This document shows, one piece after another, positions 25,952 through 34,357 of a stretch of 64,000 nucleotides of DNA (within the stretch, counting starts at the first letter, position 1; each line of letters begins with the position of its first letter). The notes under the pieces are model-generated. The model saw nothing but the letters and a program-made list of their open reading frames with translations, had not been told where the DNA came from and searched no databases. The translations under genes and the position numbers were made by a program. Origin of the DNA: CAWFZT01 sp963820415 (lineage in GTDB: Bacteria > Chloroflexota > Anaerolineae > Anaerolineales > Anaerolineaceae); the NCBI GenBank assembly GCA_963820415.1, contig CAWFZT010000006.1:992001-1056000 (forward strand), read 5' to 3'.

Positions 25952-27415
25952 ATGCAATACGAGCCGGTCATCGGGCTGGAAGTCCACGCCGAGCTGCTAA
26001 CCCGCTCGAAAATGTTCTGCGCCTGCCAGGTGATCGATTCCACCCAGGCCAGGCCGAATATTTCTGTCTGCCCGGTATGCGCCGGAATGCCAGGCGTGCT
26101 CCCGGTGGTCAACCAAAAGGCGGTCGAATATGGGCTGCGTGTGGCGGTGGCGCTGGAATGCCAGGTGGCCTCTACGAGTTTGTTCGCCCGCAAGAATTAT
26201 TTTTATCCCGACCTGCCCAAAGGCTACCAGATTTCGCAATACGAATATCCCCTGGCGGAGCACGGGATCCTGCGCGTACCTACCGCCCAGGGTGAGCGCC
26301 CCATCCGCATCCGCCGGGTACACCTTGAAGAAGATACCGGCAAGCTGACCCATGTCACCCGCGACAATGAGTCTTTTTCGCTGGTGGACCTGAATCGGGC
26401 TGGCGTTCCGTTGCTAGAAATTGTGTCTGAGCCGGACATGCACTCGCCAGAAGAGGCACGCGCCTATGCCATGGAACTGCGCACCCTGTTACGCTGCCTG
26501 GGAGTCAACTCAGGCGACATGGAAAAAGGGGTGATTCGCTTCGAGGCCAACGTTTCTCTGCGCCCGGCCGGCCACACCGGGTTGGGCACCCGCGTGGAGA
26601 TCAAGAACCTGAACAGCTTCCGGGCGCTGGAACGCTCCTGCGCCTATGAAATCCAGCGCCAGGCCCTGCGCCTCGACCAGGGCGAGAAAATCATCCAGGA
26701 AACCCTGGGATGGGACGAAGCCAACGGCGTGACCCTCTCGCAACGCAGCAAGGAAGAAGCGCACGATTACCGTTACTTCCCCGAACCCGACCTGCCGCCG
26801 TTGGTGGTCGAAAAAGAATGGGTAGCCCGCCTGGCGGCCACCCTGCCCGAGCTGCCGCGCTCCAAGGCCCTGCGGCTGCAACGACAATATGGGCTGGCGG
26901 AAGCGGATGCGCGCCTGTTGGCCGAAGACACCGCCGTAGCAAACTATTTTGAACAGGTCGTGAAAGCCGCGACGGAGACGCCGCCGCGCACGGTCGCCAA
27001 CTGGATCACTGGTGAGCTGTTTGGCTGGATGAACCAGAACGGAAAAACGATCGGGCAGATCAAGGTCAGCCCGCAGGAATTGGGTGAGCTGATCAGCCTG
27101 GCGGGCAACGGCGAGATCAACCTGGGCACTGCCAAGGCCGTGCTGGCTGAAATGCTGTCCAGCGGGCAGCCGGCCCAGGCGATCATCGCGGCCGGGAGCC
27201 GCCAGCAGATTTCGGACGCCGGTCTTCTCGCCGGTCTGGTAAAAAAGGCGCTGGCTGAAAATCCACAGGAATTGTCCAGCTATCTGGAAGGTAAGGAAAC
27301 AGTCGCCAACTGGTTCTTTGGCCAGGTAATGCGCGCCGCTCGCGGCCAGGCCAACCCCCAGGTGGTTCGCCAGGAGTTGGAAAAACAGCTTCAGGAGCTG
27401 AAGAAAAAGCAGTAG
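25952..27415 (+). CDS. gatB: Asp/Glu-tRNA amidotransferase subunit B
   Basis: 487 residues, ATG 25952. Starts YEPVIGLEVHAELLTRSKMF with the four Cys zinc site (CACQ ... CPVCAGMPG), then YFYPDLPKGYQISQYEYP and EDTGKLTH, where the transamidation active site lies. The C-terminal YqeY-like tail domain (about 410-487) binds the tRNA. With gatC and gatA upstream it completes the indirect tRNA-charging pathway, implying that at least one of GlnRS or AsnRS is absent from this genome. Confidence 0.96.
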   Translation: MQYEPVIGLEVHAELLTRSKMFCACQVIDSTQARPNISVCPVCAGMPGVLPVVNQKAVEYGLRVAVALECQVASTSLFARKNYFYPDLPKGYQISQYEYPLAEHGILRVPTAQGERPIRIRRVHLEEDTGKLTHVTRDNESFSLVDLNRAGVPLLEIVSEPDMHSPEEARAYAMELRTLLRCLGVNSGDMEKGVIRFEANVSLRPAGHTGLGTRVEIKNLNSFRALERSCAYEIQRQALRLDQGEKIIQETLGWDEANGVTLSQRSKEEAHDYRYFPEPDLPPLVVEKEWVARLAATLPELPRSKALRLQRQYGLAEADARLLAEDTAVANYFEQVVKAATETPPRTVANWITGELFGWMNQNGKTIGQIKVSPQELGELISLAGNGEINLGTAKAVLAEMLSSGQPAQAIIAAGSRQQISDAGLLAGLVKKALAENPQELSSYLEGKETVANWFFGQVMRAARGQANPQVVRQELEKQLQELKKKQ

Positions 27416-27467
27416 GGGGCTGAGAGGAAGTCCTTTTTTTTGAATACATCGAAAGGAGACTGGGATT

Positions 27468-27905
27468 ATGTTGAAGGAATTCAAAGAATTTGCCATGCGG
27501 GGAAATGTGATTGACCTGGCAATCGGTATTATTATCGGCGGTGCTTTCGGCAGGATCGTTACATCGCTGGTTAACGATATCATCATGCCTCCCCTGGGAT
27601 TACTGCTTGCCAAAGTAGATTTCTCAAGCATGTATCTCAATATTTCAGGAATGTCTTACTCCAACCTGGCCGCCGCTAAAGCTGACGGTGCAGCCACGAT
27701 CAACTATGGCTCGTTTATCAACACGATTATCGATTTTATTATCGTTGCGTTCGCGATTTTCCTGTTGGTGCGTGCGATCAATCGCATGACGAAGGCGCCC
27801 GCCCCGGCGCCGGCTGCCACCACCAACAAGGAATGCCCTTTCTGCCATACCCAGATCCCCATCAAAGCCTCACGCTGCCCAAACTGCACTTCGGAGCTGA
27901 AGTAA
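27468..27905 (+). CDS. mscL: Large-conductance mechanosensitive channel with C-terminal zinc ribbon
   Basis: 145 residues, ATG 27468 behind AAAGGAGA. MscL pore helix M1 (FAMRGNVIDLAIGIIIGGAFG), periplasmic loop and M2 (INTIIDFIIVAFAIFLLVRAIN). It opens under membrane tension to release solutes during osmotic downshock. In place of the plain charged C-terminal helix it has an Ala/Pro linker and CPFCHTQIPIKASRCPNC, a four-Cys zinc-ribbon-like tail. That tail is seen in some other bacterial MscL proteins; its role is unknown. Confidence 0.93.
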   Translation: MLKEFKEFAMRGNVIDLAIGIIIGGAFGRIVTSLVNDIIMPPLGLLLAKVDFSSMYLNISGMSYSNLAAAKADGAATINYGSFINTIIDFIIVAFAIFLLVRAINRMTKAPAPAPAATTNKECPFCHTQIPIKASRCPNCTSELK

Positions 27906-28036
27906 GGATTTATACACGCCAGGTGGAAATTTCCTCTCAAACCAGGGCTGCCGACGGTTCTCGTTGAACCGCCGCTGATTTTGTAGGGTAAAATTGCTTG
28001 CAGATGCCGGTAACCGAGCCCAGGAGAATAGAGAGG

Positions 28037-29350
28037 ATGAAGATAAAGCACAGTTTCAGGCTGCTGACGCTTGCTGCCGTACTGTCTTCTTTATTGTGCA
28101 ACGCTTGCGCCAGCAGGACATCTGTCCCGGCTACCACTACACCAACCAGCCTCCCCACTGAGACCGCCACGGCCAGTCTTATCTACCGTAAACCCAGCCT
28201 GACCCCACGTCCTACCCGGACGTTGAGACCAAGTCCAACAGCCAAACCGACCGACACCCCCACCGTCCCTGCCATAGGGTTAGTCGGACCAAGTCTCACC
28301 CCAGAAGCCGGCAGTGAAGCCAGCATTACGCCCGAAATCAACGGCGAGCCGGTGAACACATCTTCAGCCACTTTTGCAGTGGCTGGGGCGGATACCAATA
28401 CGCCTACCTCTATCCCGGCTAAGCCTGGCATGGGGCGCGACCATCCGTATCCGGTGGGCCAGGCAGTCGCAGCGCCCAACTGGAACGTACAGGTGGTTGG
28501 AATGCAACGCGGCCAAGACGCCCAGGCCGCCCTCGAGCAAGCCAATTCAACCACGATGACGCCTCCCACGAATTTTGAATACCTGCTGGTCAAAATAAAA
28601 GTGAAATGCACTTATACCGACAAGGAGCAGCATTCCATCAGCGCCAGCGATTTCAAGGTGACCGGCGACCGGCTGATCGCCTACAGCCCTCTGGATGTGA
28701 CCGTCCCCGACCCACCCCTGGATAATGTGCTCCAGGCAGGCGAAGTAGTACAGGGCTGGGCAGCCTTCATGGTAGGGGGAAATGAACATGACCTGATCCT
28801 GGCGGTAGATGAGATCGCCAATGACAGTCCGGACCGGCTGCGTTATATCGCCCTGGAAGACGGCGCATCCATAGGTATCCCCGCCAATCTGGTAGCCATC
28901 CAGGCAACCGGTGTGGGTACCACCCCCTCTCAACCGGCGCCACGCAACGCCAAGGTGGTCACCAACGAATGGGAAGTGTCGGTTCTCGACGTAATCAAGG
29001 GAAAAACAGCCATCGATATGGTCATGGCTAACTCCTATAATCTGCCGCCAGACGATGGCATGCAGTACATCGTGGTTAAAGTCTACGTACGCTACCGCAG
29101 CACTGTGGACCAGCCTATGGGGGTCGACAATTACTATTTCACCACTACCGACAGCACGGGTACCACGTATGATTTCACCTCGGTAATCAGCCCATCGCCG
29201 GCGCTGGACGTGGCCCTCTTCCCTGGCGGCGAATACGCTGGCTATGTGGTAGTGCAGTCTTCCCTGAATTCCAGTAACCTCACCCTGGTATTCCAGTCGG
29301 TCGACGATACCACCGGCGAAAGCCTGCGTTATATATCCCTGGGAAATTAG
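28037..29350 (+). CDS. Surface lipoprotein with two DUF4352-like domains
   Basis: 437 residues from ATG 28037 (AGGAGAATAGAGAGG upstream); an in-frame start at 27998 is less likely. A lipoprotein signal (MKIKHSFRLLTLAAVLSSLL, then CNAC with Cys24 as likely lipidation site) leads to a long Thr/Pro-rich linker (about 25-110). Two related beta-sandwich domains follow, each beginning with a W-x-V-x-V pattern (NWNVQVVGMQRG, EWEVSVLDVIKG) and holding YxxVKxKVKC / YIVVKVYV. That is the DUF4352 layout. Probably an extracellular, membrane-anchored protein of unknown role. Confidence 0.75.
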   Translation: MKIKHSFRLLTLAAVLSSLLCNACASRTSVPATTTPTSLPTETATASLIYRKPSLTPRPTRTLRPSPTAKPTDTPTVPAIGLVGPSLTPEAGSEASITPEINGEPVNTSSATFAVAGADTNTPTSIPAKPGMGRDHPYPVGQAVAAPNWNVQVVGMQRGQDAQAALEQANSTTMTPPTNFEYLLVKIKVKCTYTDKEQHSISASDFKVTGDRLIAYSPLDVTVPDPPLDNVLQAGEVVQGWAAFMVGGNEHDLILAVDEIANDSPDRLRYIALEDGASIGIPANLVAIQATGVGTTPSQPAPRNAKVVTNEWEVSVLDVIKGKTAIDMVMANSYNLPPDDGMQYIVVKVYVRYRSTVDQPMGVDNYYFTTTDSTGTTYDFTSVISPSPALDVALFPGGEYAGYVVVQSSLNSSNLTLVFQSVDDTTGESLRYISLGN

Positions 29351-29364
29351 ACAGGAATTAGAAC

Positions 29365-30459
29365 ATGACCGAGTTTATCCCTGGGCTGAAACTGAGCGAG
29401 CTGTACTATCACGAAGCTATCCGGCCTTTACTGGATAGCCATTTCCCCGGCCTGGCCCATTCGGCGGCTTTAATCGGTTCTGGCTCAGACGTGATCAGCT
29501 GCGATACCCCGCTTTCCACTGACCACGGCTGGGGGCCGCGCTTGGTGTTGTTCCTGCCGGGAGACCAGTTTGATCGGTGGTACAAGCCTATCAATGAAAC
29601 TCTGCGCAGTCGCCTGCCTTATACTTTCCACGGCTACTCGACCAATTTTGACCGGGAAAGCCCAGAATCCGTGTTTTGGATGGTTGAGATCAACTCAGGC
29701 CCGGTGAACCACCAGGTCGAAATTACCACTTTGGGCAAATATTTCAATAATTACCTGGGATTCGATCCTTCGCAGGAAATTAGCGTGCCGGACTGGCTGG
29801 TCTGCCTGGAGCACCGCCTGCTGACGGTGACCAGCGGGAAGGTCTTCCACGACGACCTCGGCCTGCAAACCAGCCGGGAAAAGCTGGCCTATTACCCGCG
29901 CGACGTGTGGTTGTATATCATGGCAGCCGCCTGGATGAAGATCAGCCAGGAGGAGCCTTTTATGGGGCGCACCGGCGACGTAGGCGACGAGAACGGTTCG
30001 CGCATCCTGGACGCCCGGCTGGTCCAGTATTTGATGCACCTGAGCTTTCTCATCGAACGGCGCTACGCTCCGTACAGCAAGTGGTTTGGCAGCAGCTTTA
30101 TGCGCCTGGAATGCAGCCGGAAACTGGCGCCCGTTTTCAACCAGGTTCTGGCCGCGCCGGATTGGCATGAGCGCCAGCGGCGCCTCAGCCAGGCTTACGA
30201 AATCCTGGCGGAAATGCACAACGCCCTTCATTTATTCCCGGCGCTGGATGGGCGCGTCTCCAGCTTTCATGAACGGCCCTACCTGGTTATCCACGGAGAG
30301 CGGTTTTCTGAAGCGCTGTTGAAGGCAGTGCAAAGTGAGGAAGTGCGCAGGCTGCCCCCCAACATAAGCTCGATCAATCAGTTCCTGGATTCCACCGACG
30401 TGGCGGATGATATAGAGCTGTGCCAGCGGCTGAAAAGCCTTTACTTCAGCGGCGCATAA
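29365..30459 (+). CDS. DUF4037 domain protein (nucleotidyltransferase-like)
   Basis: 364 residues, ATG 29365 behind AGGAAT. The N-terminal ALIGSGSDVISCDTPLSTDH, then GWGPR, is the DUF4037 signature and resembles the G-S-x-D metal site of minimal nucleotidyltransferases. A central helical region (about 160-330) is of the kind often found behind such domains. These proteins may nucleotidylate small molecules or proteins; no substrate is known. The stop overlaps that of the convergent LysM gene. Confidence 0.7.
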   Translation: MTEFIPGLKLSELYYHEAIRPLLDSHFPGLAHSAALIGSGSDVISCDTPLSTDHGWGPRLVLFLPGDQFDRWYKPINETLRSRLPYTFHGYSTNFDRESPESVFWMVEINSGPVNHQVEITTLGKYFNNYLGFDPSQEISVPDWLVCLEHRLLTVTSGKVFHDDLGLQTSREKLAYYPRDVWLYIMAAAWMKISQEEPFMGRTGDVGDENGSRILDARLVQYLMHLSFLIERRYAPYSKWFGSSFMRLECSRKLAPVFNQVLAAPDWHERQRRLSQAYEILAEMHNALHLFPALDGRVSSFHERPYLVIHGERFSEALLKAVQSEEVRRLPPNISSINQFLDSTDVADDIELCQRLKSLYFSGA

Positions 30460-31225
30460 AGAGCATCACCACGCCAAGCCCGATCCCGCAGACAACCAGC
30501 AGCCCGCCGAGGATGCCCAACAGGGGGGAATGACCACCCTCGCTGGGCGGCGGAGGCGCAGCCCTGACGCTGACCTGCGCCCCAAAATCCAACACGATCT
30601 GGTCACCGGCGTTGACCTTCAGGGGATAGTTGTTGTTGGTAGTGGCGTTGTATCCAGCCGGGACACCCACGCTGACGTTGTAATCGCCTTCAGGGACTTT
30701 ATCGAAACACAGCAGGTCCGGCCCGCTGGTGGTCGAACCGGTCAATGATACTTTTCCGGCACGGTCGGTAAGGCTGACTGCGCCTCCAGCCAGAGGCGAT
30801 TCACCATTGTCAGGCATGCCGTTACCGTTGATGTCTTCGAAAAGCATGATGCAAACCGAAGCATTGCCATTATAGGATGTCGGGCTGGGCTGAACGAGGG
30901 TAGTCGTTGGAACAGGCCCGACAGGCAAGGTAGGGGTCTGAACCACACCCAGCATAAGTTTCTGCCCGACGATCACCGGGCAGTCGACACCCTGGATGTT
31001 GTTCAGCTTGCGCAGTTGATCCATGGAGATGCTGTTCAACAAGGAGATGCTGGTGCAGGTATCCCCGCTCTTGACCGTATACAGGATACGCCCATCCGCT
31101 CCGGCAGTAGGAGTTTGGTAGTAAGCCTGGGGCAGCGGGGCGGCGGCGGCGGGGAAATCTACCGCTACCAGTACCAGGGCGGCTATCGTCAGGCCAAAGA
31201 TGAGGGCAAGAATCTTTCGGGTCAC
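30446..31225 (-). CDS. LysM and SdrD-B-like domain protein with C-terminal membrane anchor
   Basis: 259 residues, GTG start 31225. An N-terminal hydrophobic signal (ILALIFGLTIAALVLVAV) leads to one LysM domain (YTVKSGDTCTSISLLNS; about 49-93), which binds peptidoglycan or chitin-like glycans. A Pro/Thr linker follows, then an SdrD-B/prealbumin-like beta domain (ICIMLFEDINGNGMPDNGE-type; about 125-220) with the typical D-x-N-x-D calcium-like loop. It ends in a membrane helix and R-R. Probably a cell-wall-associated surface protein. The GTG is eight bases after TATAAT with no Shine-Dalgarno. Confidence 0.78.
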   Translation of the reverse strand: MTRKILALIFGLTIAALVLVAVDFPAAAAPLPQAYYQTPTAGADGRILYTVKSGDTCTSISLLNSISMDQLRKLNNIQGVDCPVIVGQKLMLGVVQTPTLPVGPVPTTTLVQPSPTSYNGNASVCIMLFEDINGNGMPDNGESPLAGGAVSLTDRAGKVSLTGSTTSGPDLLCFDKVPEGDYNVSVGVPAGYNATTNNNYPLKVNAGDQIVLDFGAQVSVRAAPPPPSEGGHSPLLGILGGLLVVCGIGLGVVMLFMRR

Positions 31226-31233
31226 TGCGAAAG

Positions 31234-31239
31234 ATTATA
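31234..31239 (-). promoter_or_regulatory. -10 element of a leaderless LysM-protein transcript
   Basis: TATAAT on the minus strand, then CTTTCGCA and the GTG start at 31225. The spacing (eight bases) and the CTTTC after the box match the gatC promoter. Confidence 0.55.
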
Positions 31240-31254
31240 TCATCCTTTTAAATG

Positions 31255-31334
31255 CCAAAAAACGGGCCTCATTGGGATTTGCCGTGGAAGGTTCACCACG
31301 GGAATTCCCAAAGGACCAAAAAACGGGCTCATTG
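31255..31334. repeat. Short inverted repeat bounded by direct repeats, copy 3
   Basis: Inner hairpin 31272-31312 (TTGGGATTTGCCGTGG against CCACGGGAATTCCCAA) uses the outer-arm sequence of the palindromic family. It is bounded by near-identical 19-20 bp direct repeats, CCAAAAAACGGGCCTCATTG at 31255 and CCAAAAAACGGGCTCATTG at 31316. The second copy overlaps the rnhB stop codon. Confidence 0.7.
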
Positions 31335-31961
31335 CCTTTTCAGGTCGCGAATGGGGGCATAGGTTAGCCGGTGCAGCGGGCAAGGGCCTTTGAGCTGCAG
31401 CGCCAGCCGGTGGGCAACCGTGCCGTAGCCCTTGTGACGCGCAAAACCATACCCCGGGTACTCCTGCTCCCAGGCCACCAGCAGCTCGTCCCGGGCAGTT
31501 TTGGCCAGCACCGAGGCGGCAGCAATGCTCAACGAGCGCACATCACCCTTGATCAATACGGTCTGGGGCAAGGTCACGTCTGGCAGGCGCACTGCATCCA
31601 GAAGGAGGTGCTGCGGCGGCAAAACAAGCTGCTCCAGGGCACGCTGCATGGCCAGCCGGGTAGCCGGCAGGATGCCCAACGCATCAATTTCTGTGTGGCT
31701 AGCAAAACCCACTCCCCAGGCCAGGGCGACGCGCCGGATTTCAACCGCCCAGATACAGCGCTGGCGGGGGGTCATCTGTTTTGAATCGCGCACGCCTTTC
31801 AATTGGATGCACAGGTCCGCATCCTGCGGCAGAATTACGGCAGCGGCAGACACCGGCCCGGCCCAGGCGCCGCGCCCGGCTTCGTCCAGGCCTGCCAGGT
31901 GAAGCGTACCGGCTGTCCAAAGCGGGAGTTCGAAGCTGAGGTCGGGAGAAATGTACGCCAT
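31329..31961 (-). CDS. rnhB: Ribonuclease HII
   Basis: 210 residues from ATG 31961 (MAYISPDL). An earlier in-frame ATG at 31994 would add residues encoded by a palindromic repeat and is less likely. Catalytic carboxylates: GLDEAGRGAWAGPVSAAAV (Asp-Glu), LLLDAVRLPD and KTARDELL; IKGDVRSLSIAAASVLAK is also conserved. It removes RNA primers and misincorporated ribonucleotides. Ends with the usual LTYAPIRDL. The gene lies downstream of guaA on the same strand, separated by a repeat. Confidence 0.93.
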   Translation of the reverse strand: MAYISPDLSFELPLWTAGTLHLAGLDEAGRGAWAGPVSAAAVILPQDADLCIQLKGVRDSKQMTPRQRCIWAVEIRRVALAWGVGFASHTEIDALGILPATRLAMQRALEQLVLPPQHLLLDAVRLPDVTLPQTVLIKGDVRSLSIAAASVLAKTARDELLVAWEQEYPGYGFARHKGYGTVAHRLALQLKGPCPLHRLTYAPIRDLKRQ

Positions 31962-31974
31962 GCTGAAAAGGTAC

Positions 31975-32022
31975 CAGATTTTGGGTTTGAGCATGAGTAC
32001 ACATGCTCAAACCCAAAATCTG
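31975..32022. repeat. Palindromic repeat element, copy 4
   Basis: Perfect 21-bp arms beginning CAGATTTTGGGTTTGAGCAT, spacer AGTACA. It lies between guaA and rnhB. Confidence 0.85.
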
Positions 32023-32030
32023 AGTTCATC

Positions 32031-33587
32031 TTATTCCCATTCGATGGTTGCCGGGGGTTTGCTGGTTACGTCCAACACCACCCGGTTGACGCCCTTGACC
32101 TCATTGACAATCCGGTTGGCGACGCGTCCCAGCAATTCGTAAGGCAAGCGCGCCCAATCGGCGGTCATATAATCCTCACTGGTAATGGCGCGCAAGGCCA
32201 CCGCTTCCTGGTAAGTGCGCTGGTCGCCCATTACGCCCACCGAACGCACCGGCAGCAGCACTGCAAAGGCCTGGGCAATGCCGCCCTCGCCACTCCCGGT
32301 ACGGCGGCGGAACAAACCAGCCTGCTCAAGCTCGCCGGTGAAAATTGCGTCGGCGGCGCGCAGGCGCGCCAATCGCTCGGGGGTGATCTCGCCCAGGCAG
32401 CGCACAGCCAGGCCCGGGCCGGGGAAAGGTTGGCGCCACACCAATCCAGCTGGCAGGCCAAGCGCCTCGCCCACGGAGCGCACCTCGTCTTTGAACAGGT
32501 AGCGCAGCGGCTCAACCAGGTCGAAGGGCATGTCCCTGGGCAGCCCGCCTACATTGTGGTGGGTTTTGATCCGTTCAGCTTTATTCCGATCGGGAGCGCT
32601 GGATTCGACCACATCCGGGTAAATCGTGCCCTGGACGAGGAAGCGCGGCTGGCCCAACCGGCGCGCTTCTCGCTCAAAAGTACGGATGAAGGTCTCGCCA
32701 ATGATCCGCCGCTTGGTTTCCGGCTCGCTAACGCCCTCCAGGGATTGAAGGAAAACCGGCGCAGCGTCCACCACATTCAGCACCCCGCCCAGGCGCTCGT
32801 GGAAGGCCGCCTCCACCTGCTCTCGCTCACCCTGGCGCAGCAAGCCGTTGTCAACAAAGACTGCCGCAAGCTGGCTGCCAACGGCCTTGTACACCAGGGC
32901 GGCAGCCACGCTCGAATCGACGCCGCCGCTGACCGCTGCCAGCACGCGTTCCTGCCCAACCTGGCGGCTCACCCTTTCTACCGCTTGCTGGACGATCGAT
33001 TCGGGTGTCCAATCAGGCCGCGCCTCGCAAATTTCTACCACGAAGCGGCGCAGGATTTCTTTACCTGCCGGGGTATGGTACACCTCGGGGTGGAACTGCA
33101 CCCCGAACCGGCGCCGCGCCAGGTCTCCCATGGCTGCCACCGGGCTGTTGGCGCTGCGAGCCAGGACAGTAAAGCCGGGCGGAAGCGCTTCAATGCAGTC
33201 GCCGTGCGACATCCACACCGGCTGTGAGCCAGATGGTAGAAGCGGGTTATCCAGCACCGTTTCCACCTGGGCTGGGCCATATTCCCGCTCGCCGGAGGGC
33301 GCCACCTGCCCGTGCAAGGCATAGGTCAGGGCCTGCATGCCATAACAGATGCCCAGGATGGGCAGGTCTGACTCAAGCACATAGGCGGGAAGGAAAGGCG
33401 CCCCTGGCGCGTAGACAGAAGCCGGGCCGCCGGAAAGGATGTAGCCGCGCGGCTGGATGGCCAGCACCTGCGCAGCCGGCGCGTCCCAGGGGAAAAGCTC
33501 ACAGTAGACCTGAACCTCACGCACCCGGCGGGCAATCAGTTGGCTGTACTGCGAGCCAAAATCTAAAATAGCGATGGAATTGATCAT
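32031..33587 (-). CDS. guaA: GMP synthase (glutamine-hydrolysing)
   Basis: 518 residues, ATG 33587. The class I glutamine amidotransferase domain (1-190) has ILGICYGMQALTYAL with the nucleophile Cys and a downstream His-Glu in VQFHPEVYHT. The ATP-pyrophosphatase domain carries AVSGGVDSSVAAAL, and the C-terminal dimerisation domain ends in IVNEVKGVNRVVLDVTSKPP followed by ATIEWE. Converts XMP to GMP. It starts nine bases after xpt, so the two form a purine salvage/synthesis operon. No Shine-Dalgarno is evident; translation probably couples to xpt. Confidence 0.96.
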   Translation of the reverse strand: MINSIAILDFGSQYSQLIARRVREVQVYCELFPWDAPAAQVLAIQPRGYILSGGPASVYAPGAPFLPAYVLESDLPILGICYGMQALTYALHGQVAPSGEREYGPAQVETVLDNPLLPSGSQPVWMSHGDCIEALPPGFTVLARSANSPVAAMGDLARRRFGVQFHPEVYHTPAGKEILRRFVVEICEARPDWTPESIVQQAVERVSRQVGQERVLAAVSGGVDSSVAAALVYKAVGSQLAAVFVDNGLLRQGEREQVEAAFHERLGGVLNVVDAAPVFLQSLEGVSEPETKRRIIGETFIRTFEREARRLGQPRFLVQGTIYPDVVESSAPDRNKAERIKTHHNVGGLPRDMPFDLVEPLRYLFKDEVRSVGEALGLPAGLVWRQPFPGPGLAVRCLGEITPERLARLRAADAIFTGELEQAGLFRRRTGSGEGGIAQAFAVLLPVRSVGVMGDQRTYQEAVALRAITSEDYMTADWARLPYELLGRVANRIVNEVKGVNRVVLDVTSKPPATIEWE

Positions 33588-33596
33588 AGAAGAAAC

Positions 33597-34169
33597 TTAG
33601 CTGCCGAAGATGACTTCGCCGTTATCCATAGAAGTGATGCATACCAGCGTTTCAACCGGGACGCCCAAATGGGCTAATGCCCGGCGACCGCCCTCAAAGG
33701 ACTTTTCGATCATGGCGCCCACCCCCACTGGGGTCGCCCCGGCGGCGCGGGTCAGGCGCACCAGGCCCAGGATGGTCTCTCCGGAGGCCAGGAAATCATC
33801 GATGATCAGCACCCGCTCACCATGCCCCAGGTATTCCGGGGAAACGATCAGCTCGGTGATGCGCCCCCTGGTGTGGGAAGGCGCCGTGGTAAGGTAAACG
33901 GTCTCAGGCATGGTGATTGGCTTGCTTTTTCGGGCGTAAACCACAGGCAGGTTCATGTGGAGCGCTGCCATCAAGGCCGGCGCAATGCCGGAAATTTCGG
34001 CGGTGAGAATCCGTGTGGCGTTCACACCGGCGAAGCGGCGGGCAAACTCCTGCCCGCACAGGTCCATCAATGCCGGATCCACCTGGTGGTTGATAAAACT
34101 ATCCACGCGCAAAATCCCTCCACCCAAATTCTTGCCTTCCCGGATAATGCGATCTTTCAACTCCTGCAT
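33597..34169 (-). CDS. xpt: Xanthine phosphoribosyltransferase
   Basis: 190 residues, ATG 34169 behind CTGGAGG. Xpt-type: N-terminal MQELKDRIIREGKNLGGGIL, then RVDSFINHQVDP, and PRPP loop VLIIDDFLASGETI. Converts xanthine and PRPP to XMP, which GuaA then aminates, so the neighbour genes form consecutive steps. Xpt-guaA operons are often under purine riboswitches. I see no purine-riboswitch core in the 188-base leader, only a hairpin (34204-34240). Confidence 0.93.
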   Translation of the reverse strand: MQELKDRIIREGKNLGGGILRVDSFINHQVDPALMDLCGQEFARRFAGVNATRILTAEISGIAPALMAALHMNLPVVYARKSKPITMPETVYLTTAPSHTRGRITELIVSPEYLGHGERVLIIDDFLASGETILGLVRLTRAAGATPVGVGAMIEKSFEGGRRALAHLGVPVETLVCITSMDNGEVIFGS

Positions 34170-34203
34170 ATAGACCTCCAGAAAAGTGAAAAAGTATTCA
34201 CAA

Positions 34204-34240
34204 AATGGTGCCGGGAGCGTCCGCCCCCGCCTGCACCATT
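34204..34240 (-). promoter_or_regulatory. 5' UTR hairpin upstream of xpt
   Basis: AATGGTGC pairs with GCACCATT around a G-rich inner stem (GGGGGCG/CGCTCCC-like). It is in the leader, 35 bases before the xpt start. It could be an attenuator or mRNA-stabilising structure. No known riboswitch consensus was recognised. Confidence 0.4.
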
Positions 34241-34357
34241 AAATTAACTTATAGCTCAGTTACGAAAAGTGTGGAACCGGCGTAATTGTATGAACATTTT
34301 ACAACGCTTGGGCTTTTTGGGATAGTGTAAAAACCCGCGGCTGTGAGGATAATCTTA

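Noticed and set aside
34170..34357. Purine riboswitch upstream of xpt-guaA
   Set aside because: The conserved purine-aptamer loop sequences are not present; only a G-rich hairpin is seen.
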